Part shown: positions 17,422 to 26,710 of the stretch, in pieces | How positions within the stretch are numbered: position 1 is the first letter of the stretch | Layout: every line of letters begins with the position of its first letter | Source of the DNA: Streptomyces sp. NBC_01288 | Lineage (GTDB): Bacteria; Actinomycetota; Actinomycetes; Streptomycetales; Streptomycetaceae | Direction: 5' to 3' | Length of the DNA: 64,000 bases | Assembly (NCBI RefSeq): GCF_035982055.1 | Contig: NZ_CP108427.1 | Location: 248,001-312,000, forward strand | Made by a program: the position numbers and the translations under genes | Notes under the pieces: generated by a model | Told to the model about the DNA's origin: nothing | Database searches by the model: none | The model's input: the letters and a program-made list of their open reading frames with translations, nothing else

Positions 17422-17712
17422 ATGATCCCTCGCCACCGCCCCTTCGCCGCCTACTGGGACTGGCAACAGCACGCCCTGTGCCGGGGCATGGACAGTTCCG
17501 TCTTCTTCTCCCCGCCCGGCGAACGCGGCATCGCGAAACGGGCGCGGGAGAAGAAGGCCCGGGCCGTCTGCGGAAGTTGCCCCGTGATCGAGGTCTGCGC
17601 CCGCATCGCGATGAACGGCCCCGAGTCCTACGGCGTGTGGGGCGGCCTGTCGGAAGGCGAACGCAGCGCACTCCAGCGGCCGCCCCGCGCACCCAGGCGG
17701 AGGCGCAAATAA
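17422..17712 (+). CDS. WhiB-family iron-sulfur regulator
   Basis: The 96-residue protein has the four cysteines that hold the [4Fe-4S] cluster: HALCRG, then VCGSC and EVCARIA, followed by the GVWGGLSEGER turn and a basic tail (RPPRAPRRRRK) that contacts DNA. Wbl proteins act with the principal sigma factor and respond to redox or NO. Which Wbl paralogue this is cannot be settled. GGGAGGAAG precedes the ATG. It lies convergent with the second LAL gene (35-base gap). Confidence 0.94.
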   Translation: MIPRHRPFAAYWDWQQHALCRGMDSSVFFSPPGERGIAKRAREKKARAVCGSCPVIEVCARIAMNGPESYGVWGGLSEGERSALQRPPRAPRRRRK

Positions 17713-17747
17713 CCCTGGAACGACTCGGGAACGACTCCGGCCCCGCG

Positions 17748-20522
17748 TCACCCGACCGCCGGACCGTCCTCACCGGACGGCTTCAACAGCGGGGCCAGCT
17801 CACTGCGCGAGGTGATGCCGAGCTTGGGGAAGGCTCGGTACAGATGCGCGGCGACCGTACGGTGGGACAGGTACAGCCGCTCCGCGATCTCCCGGTTGGA
17901 GAGCCCTTCCGCGGCCAGCCGCGCGATCAACACCTCCTGGGGCGACAGCAGTTCGGCGATGGACGGAGGCGGGTTGTCGGCTCCGGGCGCCGCGTTGTGG
18001 CCCGCCCAGTCGGAGGCGCCGACGAGGTCGAAGGCGGCCCGCGCCGAGAGCAGCAGCGCACGGGACCGGGCGCCCTGCCGGTGGCGCCGCAGCCACTGTC
18101 CGTAGGCGTGCTCCGTCCGCGCCTTGACCAGCGGCCAGCGGGAGAGGTCCTGGTCCAACGCGGCCAGGTACAGCGCCTCGGCCGACGCGTCAGAGGCCAA
18201 CACGGCTCGGACGTAAGGTAGTTGGACGTGCAGGAGCGGCGCGGGAGTCATCCGTACGGCTTCCTCGACGGCCACGAGGATGCGTGCTGCCTCCTGACGG
18301 TCGCCGCCCCGGTCCGCCGCCACGACGAACGGCGTCAGCGCGGCGAAGCCCTGCCGCCGCAGGCTCTCGGGCGGCCGGTCGAGAAGCGGCCGCAACTCGT
18401 CGTACGCCTCCGTGTACCGCCCCTCCCCCAGCCGCGCCAGGCCACGCGCCAACCGCAGCGTCGGGACGAGATCGGGGCGCTGCCATGCGGCCACCGTGTC
18501 GGCCAACTCCTGTGCCCGTACGGCCTGTCCGCGCAGGGCGGCGGCGATCGCGTCCGTGCCGGCGAGTGCCGCGACCATGGCCGGCTGCCGGGTCTCGGCG
18601 ACGATCCGGCGTGCCTCTTCGGTGAGCCGAGTGGCACGCGGCCAGTCCCCGAGCAGCAGCAGGTCGGCGGCTTCGGTGAGGAGGGTCTCCGCCAGCAGGC
18701 CGAGTCGGCCCTGTTCGCGGAGGATGGGTGCCGCCCGGCCGAGCAGGTCGACCGCGCGGACCGGGTCACCGATCTCGTGCGCGGCAATGCCGAACAGCCG
18801 TAGTCCGTCGGCGTCGGGGCGGTACCAGACCGTCTCGTGCGACGGAAGTCGGTCGGTCAACTCCCTGCCGAGACGCACGGGTTCGGTGAGTGCCAGGGCC
18901 GCGAGGTGGCGTGGGTCGTTGGTGGGGATGATTCGCTCGGCAGCCTCGACTACCTCGCCCCGCACGGTCGGATCGGCAGCGGTGCGGTGAACGTGGAGTG
19001 CCGCGCTCAGCAGCAGGTCGAGGGCGAGGTCGGGGTCACCCGCCGCCAACTGGCCGATGTCCGGCGGCACTTGCGCCCGTGCCGGACCGGGCTGCGGCTC
19101 CGCGTCCGAGATCTCCCGCAGCCACCATGCCTTGGCCCGGTCCGGGGCGCTGAGTTGCTGATGTTCCGCCGCCTCGATCAGCGAGTGGGTCAGGCGGATC
19201 CGGCCGAGGCCGTACGCGTGCTCGGCCGCGGCCAGCAACCGGTGTCCCCGGGTGACCGAGTCCGTGGTGAGCTGCGCCGAGCGTTCAAGGGCCCAGATGG
19301 CCGCGACGACTCCGTGCCGTCGGAGCAACGAGGCGTGGGCGTCTGCCAGTTCGTCCGCGAGTTCGTCGTCGGGGCCGTTGACGGACTGGGCCCGATGCCA
19401 GGTGCGCCGGTCCGGGTCGTCGGTCACCACCTGCGCCAAGGCCGCGTCGGCGGCCTGTCGGCGGGCCTGCGTCTCCGCCCCCAACACCGCGAAGCGCACC
19501 ACGGGATGGCGGAAGTGCAAGGTCGTCCTGTCGAGTCGTACGAGCGAGGCCGCGATCGCGCCGTCGAGCACGTCCACGGCGACCGCGCGCCCGGTGAGGG
19601 CGGGGGCGGCGGCCAGGATCTCCGCGAGGTCTCCGACCTGGTCGACGGCCGCGACCAGCAGGGCGTCGCGTGTCCGGTCCGGCAGTTCGCCGAGGTCGGC
19701 CGCGAACGCCGAAGCCAGGGTGGCGTTCACCGGCAGGTGGGTCCACGATCCCGGTGGCCCCAACGGGTGCCATTCCGTGGGGAGTTCGACCAGTGCGAGC
19801 GGGTTGCCCAGCGCCTCGCCGAGGATGCGTTCCCGGGCGACGGGAGGCAGCGCGGCCGCGTGCCGGGCGAGCAGCCGTCGCGCCGAGGGCCCGTCCAGGG
19901 CCGGCACGTCCAGTACGGGAACGCCTGGCAGGGGGCGTCCGGTACGGAGGGCCGCGAGGACGACGATCGGGTTGTCGTCGACCCTGCGGGCCAGGAACGC
20001 CAGCACGTCCCGGGTGGGCCCGTCGAGCCGCTGTGCGTCATCGGCGATCAGCACCACGGGCCGCTCGGCCGCTGCCGCCGTGAGCAGGTTCAACGCGGCG
20101 AGGGCCACCCGCAGGGTCCCCGGCGGCGGTCCGGAACCACCGCCGAACGCCGACCGCAGGATGCCGCCCTGCCCCACCGGCAGGGATTCCGCCGTGCCGA
20201 GCACCGGCCGCAGCAGTTCGCGAAGCCCGCTGAAGGGCGTGTCGTCGGGGCCCCCGGCCACCTCCAGCAGCCGCCATCCCGCCGTCCGGGCGCGTTCCGC
20301 CGCGGCCCGCAGCAACGCCGACTTGCCGACGCCCGGACCGCCCGTCAGCGCCAGCGAACCGCCGGCGGCGGGCAGCCTGCCCAGCAGCTCGTGCAGGACG
20401 GTCACCTGCCGGTCGCGGCCGAGGAGCCCGGCTTCGTGCACGCGTCTCCCCAGACTTCCAGGACACTCCATGTCTTCACCAGCGGAATCGTAGGAGAACC
20501 CCCACGGCAGGGCTTCGGTCAT
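17748..20522 (-). CDS. LAL-type LuxR regulator (large ATP-binding) 2
   Basis: The protein of about 924 residues has the same plan as the regulator at 13021: Walker A GGPGVGKS near 61-68, Walker B VVLIADDAQRLD near 160, a helical repeat region, and a C-terminal LuxR HTH (LSPQEVLIARLAAEGLSNRE; SHRTVAAHLYRAFPKLGITS). The two HTH domains are clearly related, so these are paralogues or members of one subfamily. The start is uncertain: ATG at 20522 or, closer to the LLGRDRQ domain start, ATG at 20471. It follows the flippase gene by 73 bases on the same strand. Confidence 0.92.
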   Translation of the reverse strand: MTEALPWGFSYDSAGEDMECPGSLGRRVHEAGLLGRDRQVTVLHELLGRLPAAGGSLALTGGPGVGKSALLRAAAERARTAGWRLLEVAGGPDDTPFSGLRELLRPVLGTAESLPVGQGGILRSAFGGGSGPPPGTLRVALAALNLLTAAAAERPVVLIADDAQRLDGPTRDVLAFLARRVDDNPIVVLAALRTGRPLPGVPVLDVPALDGPSARRLLARHAAALPPVARERILGEALGNPLALVELPTEWHPLGPPGSWTHLPVNATLASAFAADLGELPDRTRDALLVAAVDQVGDLAEILAAAPALTGRAVAVDVLDGAIAASLVRLDRTTLHFRHPVVRFAVLGAETQARRQAADAALAQVVTDDPDRRTWHRAQSVNGPDDELADELADAHASLLRRHGVVAAIWALERSAQLTTDSVTRGHRLLAAAEHAYGLGRIRLTHSLIEAAEHQQLSAPDRAKAWWLREISDAEPQPGPARAQVPPDIGQLAAGDPDLALDLLLSAALHVHRTAADPTVRGEVVEAAERIIPTNDPRHLAALALTEPVRLGRELTDRLPSHETVWYRPDADGLRLFGIAAHEIGDPVRAVDLLGRAAPILREQGRLGLLAETLLTEAADLLLLGDWPRATRLTEEARRIVAETRQPAMVAALAGTDAIAAALRGQAVRAQELADTVAAWQRPDLVPTLRLARGLARLGEGRYTEAYDELRPLLDRPPESLRRQGFAALTPFVVAADRGGDRQEAARILVAVEEAVRMTPAPLLHVQLPYVRAVLASDASAEALYLAALDQDLSRWPLVKARTEHAYGQWLRRHRQGARSRALLLSARAAFDLVGASDWAGHNAAPGADNPPPSIAELLSPQEVLIARLAAEGLSNREIAERLYLSHRTVAAHLYRAFPKLGITSRSELAPLLKPSGEDGPAVG

Positions 20523-20595
20523 GTGACCGCGCCCTGAACTGCAAGGAGACTCCGCCCGGCCCGTCCAGCGTACGACTCCCTGGTACGTCGACTCC

Positions 20596-23088
20596 TCACA
20601 CGTAGCCCCGCCGCTGTACGAAGCTCAGGGCCAGGGCACCCAGCGGGACGTTCAGCCAGAACGTCAGCAGCCGGTAGACGAGCACCGCCGACGTGGCCAC
20701 CCCCGCCGCCACACCGAGCGTCGACAGACCGGCGATGAGTCCCGCCTCCAGCGCTCCGAGCCCGCCCGGTACCGGAGCCGCGTTCGCGATCAGCCGGGCC
20801 GCCATGTACGCGGCGCCGACCTGGATGAAGGGCAGATCGGCGCCCAGCGCGTGAAGGCTCATCGCCAGGCCGACGACCTGGATGAGGGGCAGGCCCAGGG
20901 CGCCGACGACACCCACGACGACCTTGGCCGGTTCGGTGGCGAGCCCGGCGACGGTCGATCCGGCCGCGCGCAGGAACGGCCACACCTTGTCGTGCAGGAA
21001 GCGGCGGCCGGGCGGAGTGAAGCCGAGCAGGCCCCCGGCGGCGAGTACCAGGGCGACGGCCCACAAGGCATACCGTCCGGCGGACAGGTCGAGATGCACT
21101 CCGGCGTGACCTCGTCCTGCCCAGGCGAAGAACACGGCGGCGACAACGGTGTTGGAGAGCGCGCCGGCCAGGCTCTGCAACCCGACGGAGGCGGTGGCGG
21201 CCCCGGTCTCGATCCCCGTCTTCTGTAGATAACGCAGGTTGAGCGCCATGCCGCCCACGTTGCTCGGGGTGATCCGGTTGAGGAACGAACTGGCGAACTG
21301 CACCTGGTAGGTGGGGCCGAACGGCAACCGGTCCGGGATGGTGCCCAGTTGCAGACAGGTCGAGAACGCCTGCGAGAGGAAGGTGATGGGCAACACCGCG
21401 AGCACCCACCACCAGTTGGCGTCCCGCAGCGCGTCGAGGGCCGCGGGCGCGTTGGCCAACTGCGGGAGCACCAGGTGGAGTACGAGGAAACCGCCCGCCA
21501 GTCCCAGGGCGCTCTTCCACGTGAACCGCGCCAGATGCGCGAGCGGAACCGCCTTGGCACCACTGGCAGTTGAGACCTCGACGGCGAGATCGCGCAGCAG
21601 ACTCGGCCGACCACCGGCACGCAGCGTGCGCCGTCCGGCCTTCTCCCTGGCCGCCCGTGCGCGGGCCTGGTCGTAGCGGGCGACCGCGTGCCGCGCGGGT
21701 CCCATCAGGGCGAGCGGCTGGAGGTACGGCAGCGCGGTCGCGAGCAGTTCCGGACCCAGCCCGGCCAGCGCGCACGCCGTGGCACGCCCGGGACCGACCC
21801 GTACGGCGGTCGTGGCCAGCAGTTCGGCGATGTCCCCGCCGAGCATGTCGGGCAGCGCGTTGAGCCGGCCGCGCGCGAACGCGGAGAGCCGGCTCTCACC
21901 GCCCGGTTCGACGCGGATGTGCTCGGGGCGCAACTCCCCATGCCCCAGCCGGTGTTCCTGGAGCCGGGCCACGGAGGTCCACACCCCGACGAGGAGCGGA
22001 TCGGTCAACTCCCCATCGGGCAAGGTAGACAGCGCGCGGGAGTCCCGCTCCACCGTCGCCACGAGCGCGCCGCCCCCGGCCACCGGATACGCCATCACCG
22101 GTTCGTCCACCCGGGCGCCGGTGCGGGCCGCGAAGACGAGCATCAGCAGTTCGTGCTCGGCGGCTCCGAGCGGCAACTGGGCGGTGGCGTCGGCAGGATG
22201 GCGCAGCAGCGTCCGCCGGGCGAGCCGGTGGAAGAGGTCACGGTTGTGGTCCTCGGCGGCGAGCACCCGCACCGCGAGCCGCGAACCGGCGGTGGTCACG
22301 GCGCGGTAGCCGGTCCCCTCCCCCAAGTGCTGCTCATCCGGCGGCAGTTCGCTCAACCTGACGACCGAGATCCCGGAGTCGGCGAGGGCCTCGGCGACCG
22401 CCTGAATCGCCGGGCGGTCGGCGGGGGCCCCGGCCAGCAGCAGTACGGCCGACCCGGCCGCGCCGCCCACCGCGAGTGCGGCGAAGGCGTCCAGCGGAAC
22501 GATCGCCGCGGCCGCGACACTCAGCGCGCCGCAGCCGACGGCCAGGACCCACAGCGCCCGCCGCTGACGCGCCCCCAGCCATGGCCCCGCCGCGACGACC
22601 GCCCCGGCGCAGGCCGCCAGGTACACGGCCGACGGCCAGCCCGCCCGCACCAGGCCGTCCCGGCCGTCCAGCACCTCCGGCCACGCGTCCGGTCTCCCCC
22701 GCGCCAGCGCCAGGTGCGTGAGCGACCACGCCCCCAGCGCACCCAGCGCCGCCGAGGGCAGGACCCGTAGAACAGGCTCGGCGCGCCGTCGTACGCACCA
22801 CACCACCAGGGCGGCGACCGGTGCGAGGAGGGCGACGGCCTGGACCGTTCCGACGAGGGCGTCCCGCAGGGCCGGGGACAGGGCGGTCGCCGTGGTGAGG
22901 ATGCCTTGCTGGGCCGCGCGGACGAAGTCGCGTGTCGCGACGGCCAGGAGCACCGTCACGACGAGTACGGCCAGGGACACCACCAGGCGCCAGAGATCGA
23001 CCGCCCGCCGGACGGTTCGTCGCGGCGGATCGTCGATCACCGGAGCCGAGGTCGGCGGGCTGTCACGGCCGTCGATCCCACTGATCAC
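20596..23088 (-). CDS. Pseudokinase-flippase membrane protein (LPG synthase TM / UPF0104 type)
   Basis: The 830-residue protein has three parts: about five to six N-terminal spans (residues 30-230), a soluble kinase-like domain (about 255-500) and an MprF-like flippase core (about 540-820) with NRITPSNVGGMALNLRYL and NAAPVPGGLGALEAGLIAG. In the kinase-like part the catalytic loop reads LGHGELRPEHIRV, so the HRD aspartate is Glu, and no clear DFG is seen (RLSAFARG). The C-terminal part is the lysyl-phosphatidylglycerol flippase fold without the aminoacyl-transferase domain. GTG at 23088 follows AAGGAG. Confidence 0.88.
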   Translation of the reverse strand: MISGIDGRDSPPTSAPVIDDPPRRTVRRAVDLWRLVVSLAVLVVTVLLAVATRDFVRAAQQGILTTATALSPALRDALVGTVQAVALLAPVAALVVWCVRRRAEPVLRVLPSAALGALGAWSLTHLALARGRPDAWPEVLDGRDGLVRAGWPSAVYLAACAGAVVAAGPWLGARQRRALWVLAVGCGALSVAAAAIVPLDAFAALAVGGAAGSAVLLLAGAPADRPAIQAVAEALADSGISVVRLSELPPDEQHLGEGTGYRAVTTAGSRLAVRVLAAEDHNRDLFHRLARRTLLRHPADATAQLPLGAAEHELLMLVFAARTGARVDEPVMAYPVAGGGALVATVERDSRALSTLPDGELTDPLLVGVWTSVARLQEHRLGHGELRPEHIRVEPGGESRLSAFARGRLNALPDMLGGDIAELLATTAVRVGPGRATACALAGLGPELLATALPYLQPLALMGPARHAVARYDQARARAAREKAGRRTLRAGGRPSLLRDLAVEVSTASGAKAVPLAHLARFTWKSALGLAGGFLVLHLVLPQLANAPAALDALRDANWWWVLAVLPITFLSQAFSTCLQLGTIPDRLPFGPTYQVQFASSFLNRITPSNVGGMALNLRYLQKTGIETGAATASVGLQSLAGALSNTVVAAVFFAWAGRGHAGVHLDLSAGRYALWAVALVLAAGGLLGFTPPGRRFLHDKVWPFLRAAGSTVAGLATEPAKVVVGVVGALGLPLIQVVGLAMSLHALGADLPFIQVGAAYMAARLIANAAPVPGGLGALEAGLIAGLSTLGVAAGVATSAVLVYRLLTFWLNVPLGALALSFVQRRGYV

Positions 23089-23322
23089 GTCGGCTCCTTG
23101 TCGACAGGCCGAAAGGCGGGAGGCACCGATGCTCGCGCCCCAACTCGCCCCGCGCATCGGTCAGATGGCTGCACGGGTTTCTGCGACGACGGTAAGGGAG
23201 TAAGGAAGTAGCGGATGCAGTCGTATGACAGATCGCGCCGGGGAGGCGCGACTCTAGCCTTCCTGGCGAACCCCGGCCTCGGGCGAAGAACGAGGCGACA
23301 CCCTCGTATGTGGAAGGTGACC

Positions 23323-23874
23323 ATGTTCACTTCACCCAACGTGCTCCTCTGGCGCGGTCTGCTGGCCGTCGCCCTCGGCGCGGTCTCCGTCGCCTGGCCC
23401 GGCATCACCATCAACGCCTTCGTCATCCTCTTCGCCGTGTACGCGTTCCTGACCGCGGCGACGGACAGCGCCCGCGCCTTCGCGAGCGACCGGGTGGGGC
23501 CGGTCTTCGGCTGGCTGCTGCTCGCCGGGCTCTCGCTGGCGGGCGGCATCGTCGCGCTGGCCTGGCCCGGCATCACGGCGCTCGCGCTCACGATCTGGAT
23601 CGCCGCGTGGGCACTGACCACCGGCGCCATGGAGATAGCCCTGGCCTTCCAGCGCGACGAGACGGCGGGCGAGCGCACCCTGTACCTCCTGACCGGCGCG
23701 GTGTCGCTCGTCTTCGCGTTCTCCCTGTTCGTCCGCCCGGACATCGGCGCGGTCTCCCTCGCCACGGTCTTCGGCCTGTTCAGCCTCGTCTACGGCGTCT
23801 CGGCGGTCTTCGCCTCGTTCGAGGAGCGGCGCCGCCAGCACAAGGCGAGCCAACGCGAACCGGTCCGCGCCTGA
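23323..23874 (+). CDS. HdeD/DUF308 family membrane protein
   Basis: The 183-residue protein has six closely spaced spans in three related pairs (WRGLLAVALGAVSVAWPGIT; GWLLLAGLSLAGGIVALAWP; LYLLTGAVSLVFAFSLFV). The repeated G-x-x-x-L/I-A-W-P-G-I-T is the DUF308/HdeD signature, known from acid-stress proteins. Actual role unknown. ATG at 23323 follows GGAAGGTG. It is divergent from the flippase gene and is followed by two hairpins. Confidence 0.88.
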   Translation: MFTSPNVLLWRGLLAVALGAVSVAWPGITINAFVILFAVYAFLTAATDSARAFASDRVGPVFGWLLLAGLSLAGGIVALAWPGITALALTIWIAAWALTTGAMEIALAFQRDETAGERTLYLLTGAVSLVFAFSLFVRPDIGAVSLATVFGLFSLVYGVSAVFASFEERRRQHKASQREPVRA

Positions 23875-23892
23875 GCCTCCGGCGACGGCCAG

Positions 23893-23981
23893 CCGCGTGG
23901 CGCCGACCGGCCAGCCCGGTGGAAACGGCGCCACGCGGTACCCGGCGGGAAGGGATCGATCGCCCTGCGCGGTCCCTTCCC
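23893..23981. terminator. Two stem-loops behind the HdeD gene
   Basis: The first stem pairs CCGCGTGGCGCC (23893-23904) with GGCGCCACGCGG (23927-23938), with an inner ACCGG/CCGGT helix. The second pairs GGGAAGGGA (23947-23955) with TCCCTTCCC (23973-23981) before a pyrimidine-rich run. Together they should end transcription from 23323 before the LLM promoter. Confidence 0.7.
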
Positions 23982-24023
23982 TTCCGCCACTTTCCCTTCG
24001 GCCCCTTCCTTCTGTCCATTTCC

Positions 24024-24038
24024 TTGCTTGACAAAGCA
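24024..24038. promoter_or_regulatory. MarR-type palindrome A (before the LLM oxidoreductase)
   Basis: TTGCTTGACAAAGCA contains the inverted repeat TGCTT-GACA-AAGCA. It embeds a TTGACA -35 (24028-24033), with CATACT 19 bases further as a weak -10, and lies 63 bases before the ATG at 24101. The same 15 bases recur exactly at 28677-28691. Confidence 0.75.
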
Positions 24039-24100
24039 TATATCTCGCCCGGCATACTCGACGGTGATCGATCCAGCGGTTCGCACGACGGAAGGCCCGC

Positions 24101-24979
24101 ATGAACCTCGGCATCGCCATCGCGGATTTCACCCGGCCCGGCGGCCCGGCCGGCATCGCCCGCCACGTGGGCCAACTCGCCCGCTCGGCGGAGGAGTTCG
24201 GCTTCACCCGTATCGCCGTCATGGATCACCTCTTCCAGATCGGCATCGTGGGCGCCTCCGAGCGGGAGATGCTGGAGGCGTACACCACGCTGGGCTACCT
24301 GGCCGCGTCCACCGAACGCGCCGAACTCCTCGCCCTGGTCACCTCGGTCGGCTACCGCGAGCCCGGCCTGCTGGCCAAGATGGTCACCACCCTCGACGTC
24401 CTCTCCGAGGGCCGAGCCGCGCTGGGCATCGGCGTCGGCGCCGGCTTCAACCTCGCCGAGGCGCGTGGCCTCGGTCTGCCCTTCCCGCCGGTCGCGGAGC
24501 GGTTCGAGCGATTGGAGGAGACACTGCGCATCTGTCTCCAGATGTGGAGCGAGGACGAGAAACCCTTCGAGGGCCGGTACTACCGACTGGAGCGCACCCT
24601 CAACTCCCCCACCTCCGTGCGGCGTCCACACCCGCCGATCCTGATCGGCGGCTCCGGCGAGCGGAAGACACTCCGGCTCGTCGCGGAGTACGCGGACGCC
24701 TGCAACCTCTTCCACGGACCCGACCTCCAGCACAAACTCGACGTCCTCCGCAGGCACTGCGACGACGTCGGGCGCGACTACGACGAGATCGAGAAGACGG
24801 TCCTGCTCCCGCTCGACCCCGGCCCGCGCGGCGAGAACGTCCACGCCCTGCTCACGGAGTTGCGCCGGCTGGACCGCCTCGGCTTCGACCACGTCATCGG
24901 ACCGATCCGGGGAGCCGATCAGTCGGCCGCGCTGCGGCTGTTGGGCGAGCGGGTCGTACCGGAAGTCCTGAACGCCTGA
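24101..24979 (+). CDS. LLM-class flavin-dependent oxidoreductase (F420 or FMN)
   Basis: The 292-residue bacterial-luciferase-like TIM barrel reads GFTRIAVMDHLFQI, then SVGYREPGLLAKMVTTLDVL, LGIGVGAGFNLAEARGLGLP and PPILIGGSGERKTLRLVAEY. This is the order seen in actinobacterial F420-dependent LLM proteins, but the cofactor and substrate are not proven. GGAAGG precedes the ATG. A MarR-type palindrome overlaps its promoter, tying it to the GMC, WrbA and P450 genes nearby. Confidence 0.9.
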   Translation: MNLGIAIADFTRPGGPAGIARHVGQLARSAEEFGFTRIAVMDHLFQIGIVGASEREMLEAYTTLGYLAASTERAELLALVTSVGYREPGLLAKMVTTLDVLSEGRAALGIGVGAGFNLAEARGLGLPFPPVAERFERLEETLRICLQMWSEDEKPFEGRYYRLERTLNSPTSVRRPHPPILIGGSGERKTLRLVAEYADACNLFHGPDLQHKLDVLRRHCDDVGRDYDEIEKTVLLPLDPGPRGENVHALLTELRRLDRLGFDHVIGPIRGADQSAALRLLGERVVPEVLNA

Positions 24980-25038
24980 CCACCTGAACAGCCGGCCGTC
25001 GCGCGCCGGAGTCACCACACATACGGCGCGCATTTTAA

Positions 25039-25053
25039 TTGCTTGAGAAAGCA
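25039..25053. promoter_or_regulatory. MarR-type palindrome B (before the GMC oxidoreductase)
   Basis: TTGCTTGAGAAAGCA differs by one base from palindrome A. It ends 22 bases before the ATG at 25076, next to an AT-rich TTTAAT, so a bound repressor would cover the transcription start region. Confidence 0.75.
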
Positions 25054-25075
25054 CATAGATATGAGGAGAAGTCCC

Positions 25076-26617
25076 ATGAGCACCACGAGCGAACAGCCCA
25101 GCCACGGAGCCGACGATGCCGTGGACGTCGTGATCGTCGGCGGAGGTTCCGCCGGTGCCGTACTCGCCGCGAGGCTCAGTGCGGATCCGCGGCGCACGGT
25201 CCTGTTGATCGAGGCGGGCCCGGACTACCCCCAAGACCGCGTCCCCGAGGGCCTGTTGACCCCGCATGTCCTGGCCGACCCGGACCACGACTGGGGCTAC
25301 ACCGCACGCGCCACGGACCTCGCCCCGAGCATTCCCGCGCCGCGCGGCCGGACCATGGGCGGCAGTTCGGCGGTGAACGCGGGGGTGGCGATCCGGGCGC
25401 GCGCGGCGGACTTCGCGGCCTGGGGCGAGCGGTACGGGATCAAGGGCTGGTCGTACGACGAAGTCCTGCCGACGTTCCGGGAGATGGAGAACACGCCCAC
25501 GGGGGACGACACTTACCACGGCCGCACCGGACCCTTCCCTGTCCGGCAGTGGACGTACGACCAACTCACGTCCTCACTCAAGGCGTTCGTGGACGGCGCG
25601 GCGGGTCTGGGGTTCCGGCGGAACGACGATTTCAACGGCGCCCGGCAGGACGGCACCGGCGGCTACCCGGTGAACATCGTCGACGGGGTGCGCCAGAACT
25701 CCGCGCTGGTGTACCTGACACCACAGGTGCGGAGCCGCCCCAACCTGACGGTGCTGAGTGACGTCACGGTCGACCGGGTGATCGTCGAGGACGGTGTGGC
25801 GCGGGGTGTCGTGAGCGCCTCGGGGTCGGTCTTCCGGGCGGGTGAAGTGGTGCTCTCCGCGGGGAGTTACGGCAGCCCGGCCATCCTGCTGCGGTCCGGT
25901 GTCGGTCCGGCCGAGGATCTGCGGGCGCTCGGTATCGACGTGGTCGCCGATCTCCCGGTCGGCCGCCGGTTGCAGGATCACCCCTTCTTCCACGCGCTGT
26001 TCGCCCTCTCGCCCGAGCACCAGACCCTGACGTCGGCCTTCGCGGCACATCTCTGGCTGGCCTCGCCCGAGGCGCGGGCCGGCGAGTTGGACCTCGGCAT
26101 CGTCGCGACCCACCTCCCGGACGGCTCCTTCAGCCCGACCGGCGGGGCGATCCTCCTGGCCACGGCCGTGACCCGCCCCGAGTCGCGCGGTTCGGTGAGG
26201 CTGGCCAGCCGCGATCCCCTCGACGCCCCGGTGATCGACAACAACTACCTGGCGACACCGAGGGACCGCAGCCGCATGCTGGAGGGCGTGCGGCTCGTAC
26301 GGCGGCTGGCGAGCGCTTCGCCGTTCGCGGGTGCGGTGGCGGCCGAGCTCGTTCCGGGTGAACCGGTGGGCGACGGCGACGAGTTGGAGGCGGCGATCGC
26401 GGCCGGGATCTCGACCTACGGCCATCCGACCTCGACCGCGCCGATGGGCGGGCCCGGGGACGAGTGGGCCGTCGTCGACGAGTCGGGGGCGGTGCTCGGG
26501 CTGACCGGGTTGCGGGTGGTCGACGCCTCGATCATGCCCGAGGTCCCGTCGACCGTGACCAACGCGACGACCATCATGATCGCGGAGCACATCTCCCGGC
26601 GCGTGTACGGGAGTTGA
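25076..26617 (+). CDS. GMC family oxidoreductase (choline dehydrogenase-like)
   Basis: The 513-residue flavoenzyme has the FAD Rossmann motif VVIVGGGSAGAVLAARL at about 20-36, GRTMGGSSAVNAGVAIR (GMC signature 1), AGSYGSPAILLRSGVGP (signature 2) and a C-terminal STYGHPTSTAPMG ... VVDASIMPEVPSTVTNATT with the active-site histidine. GMC enzymes oxidise alcohols or aldehydes. The start at 25076 is chosen because GAGGAG precedes it and the operator ends only 22 bases upstream. A strong terminator follows. Confidence 0.93.
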   Translation: MSTTSEQPSHGADDAVDVVIVGGGSAGAVLAARLSADPRRTVLLIEAGPDYPQDRVPEGLLTPHVLADPDHDWGYTARATDLAPSIPAPRGRTMGGSSAVNAGVAIRARAADFAAWGERYGIKGWSYDEVLPTFREMENTPTGDDTYHGRTGPFPVRQWTYDQLTSSLKAFVDGAAGLGFRRNDDFNGARQDGTGGYPVNIVDGVRQNSALVYLTPQVRSRPNLTVLSDVTVDRVIVEDGVARGVVSASGSVFRAGEVVLSAGSYGSPAILLRSGVGPAEDLRALGIDVVADLPVGRRLQDHPFFHALFALSPEHQTLTSAFAAHLWLASPEARAGELDLGIVATHLPDGSFSPTGGAILLATAVTRPESRGSVRLASRDPLDAPVIDNNYLATPRDRSRMLEGVRLVRRLASASPFAGAVAAELVPGEPVGDGDELEAAIAAGISTYGHPTSTAPMGGPGDEWAVVDESGAVLGLTGLRVVDASIMPEVPSTVTNATTIMIAEHISRRVYGS

Positions 26618-26641
26618 CGCCGCCCGGCGTCGCGTCACGCG

Positions 26642-26678
26642 GAAGGTCCCGGACACGAGGAGTGTGTCCGGGACCTTC
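26642..26678. terminator. Bidirectional terminator between the GMC and MarR genes
   Basis: A perfect 15-bp stem pairs 26642-26656 (GAAGGTCCCGGACAC) with 26664-26678 over a 7-base loop. It lies 24 bases after the GMC stop and 32 before the stop of the convergent MarR gene, so it can serve both. Confidence 0.9.
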
Positions 26679-26710
26679 TGTGTTCAGTACGGTGACGCCT
26701 TCGCCCGGCC

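Noticed and set aside
18837..20537. Long plus-strand frames opposite the second LAL gene
   Set aside because: Same reasoning: mirror frames of a supported coding region, with low-complexity translations and no ribosome site.
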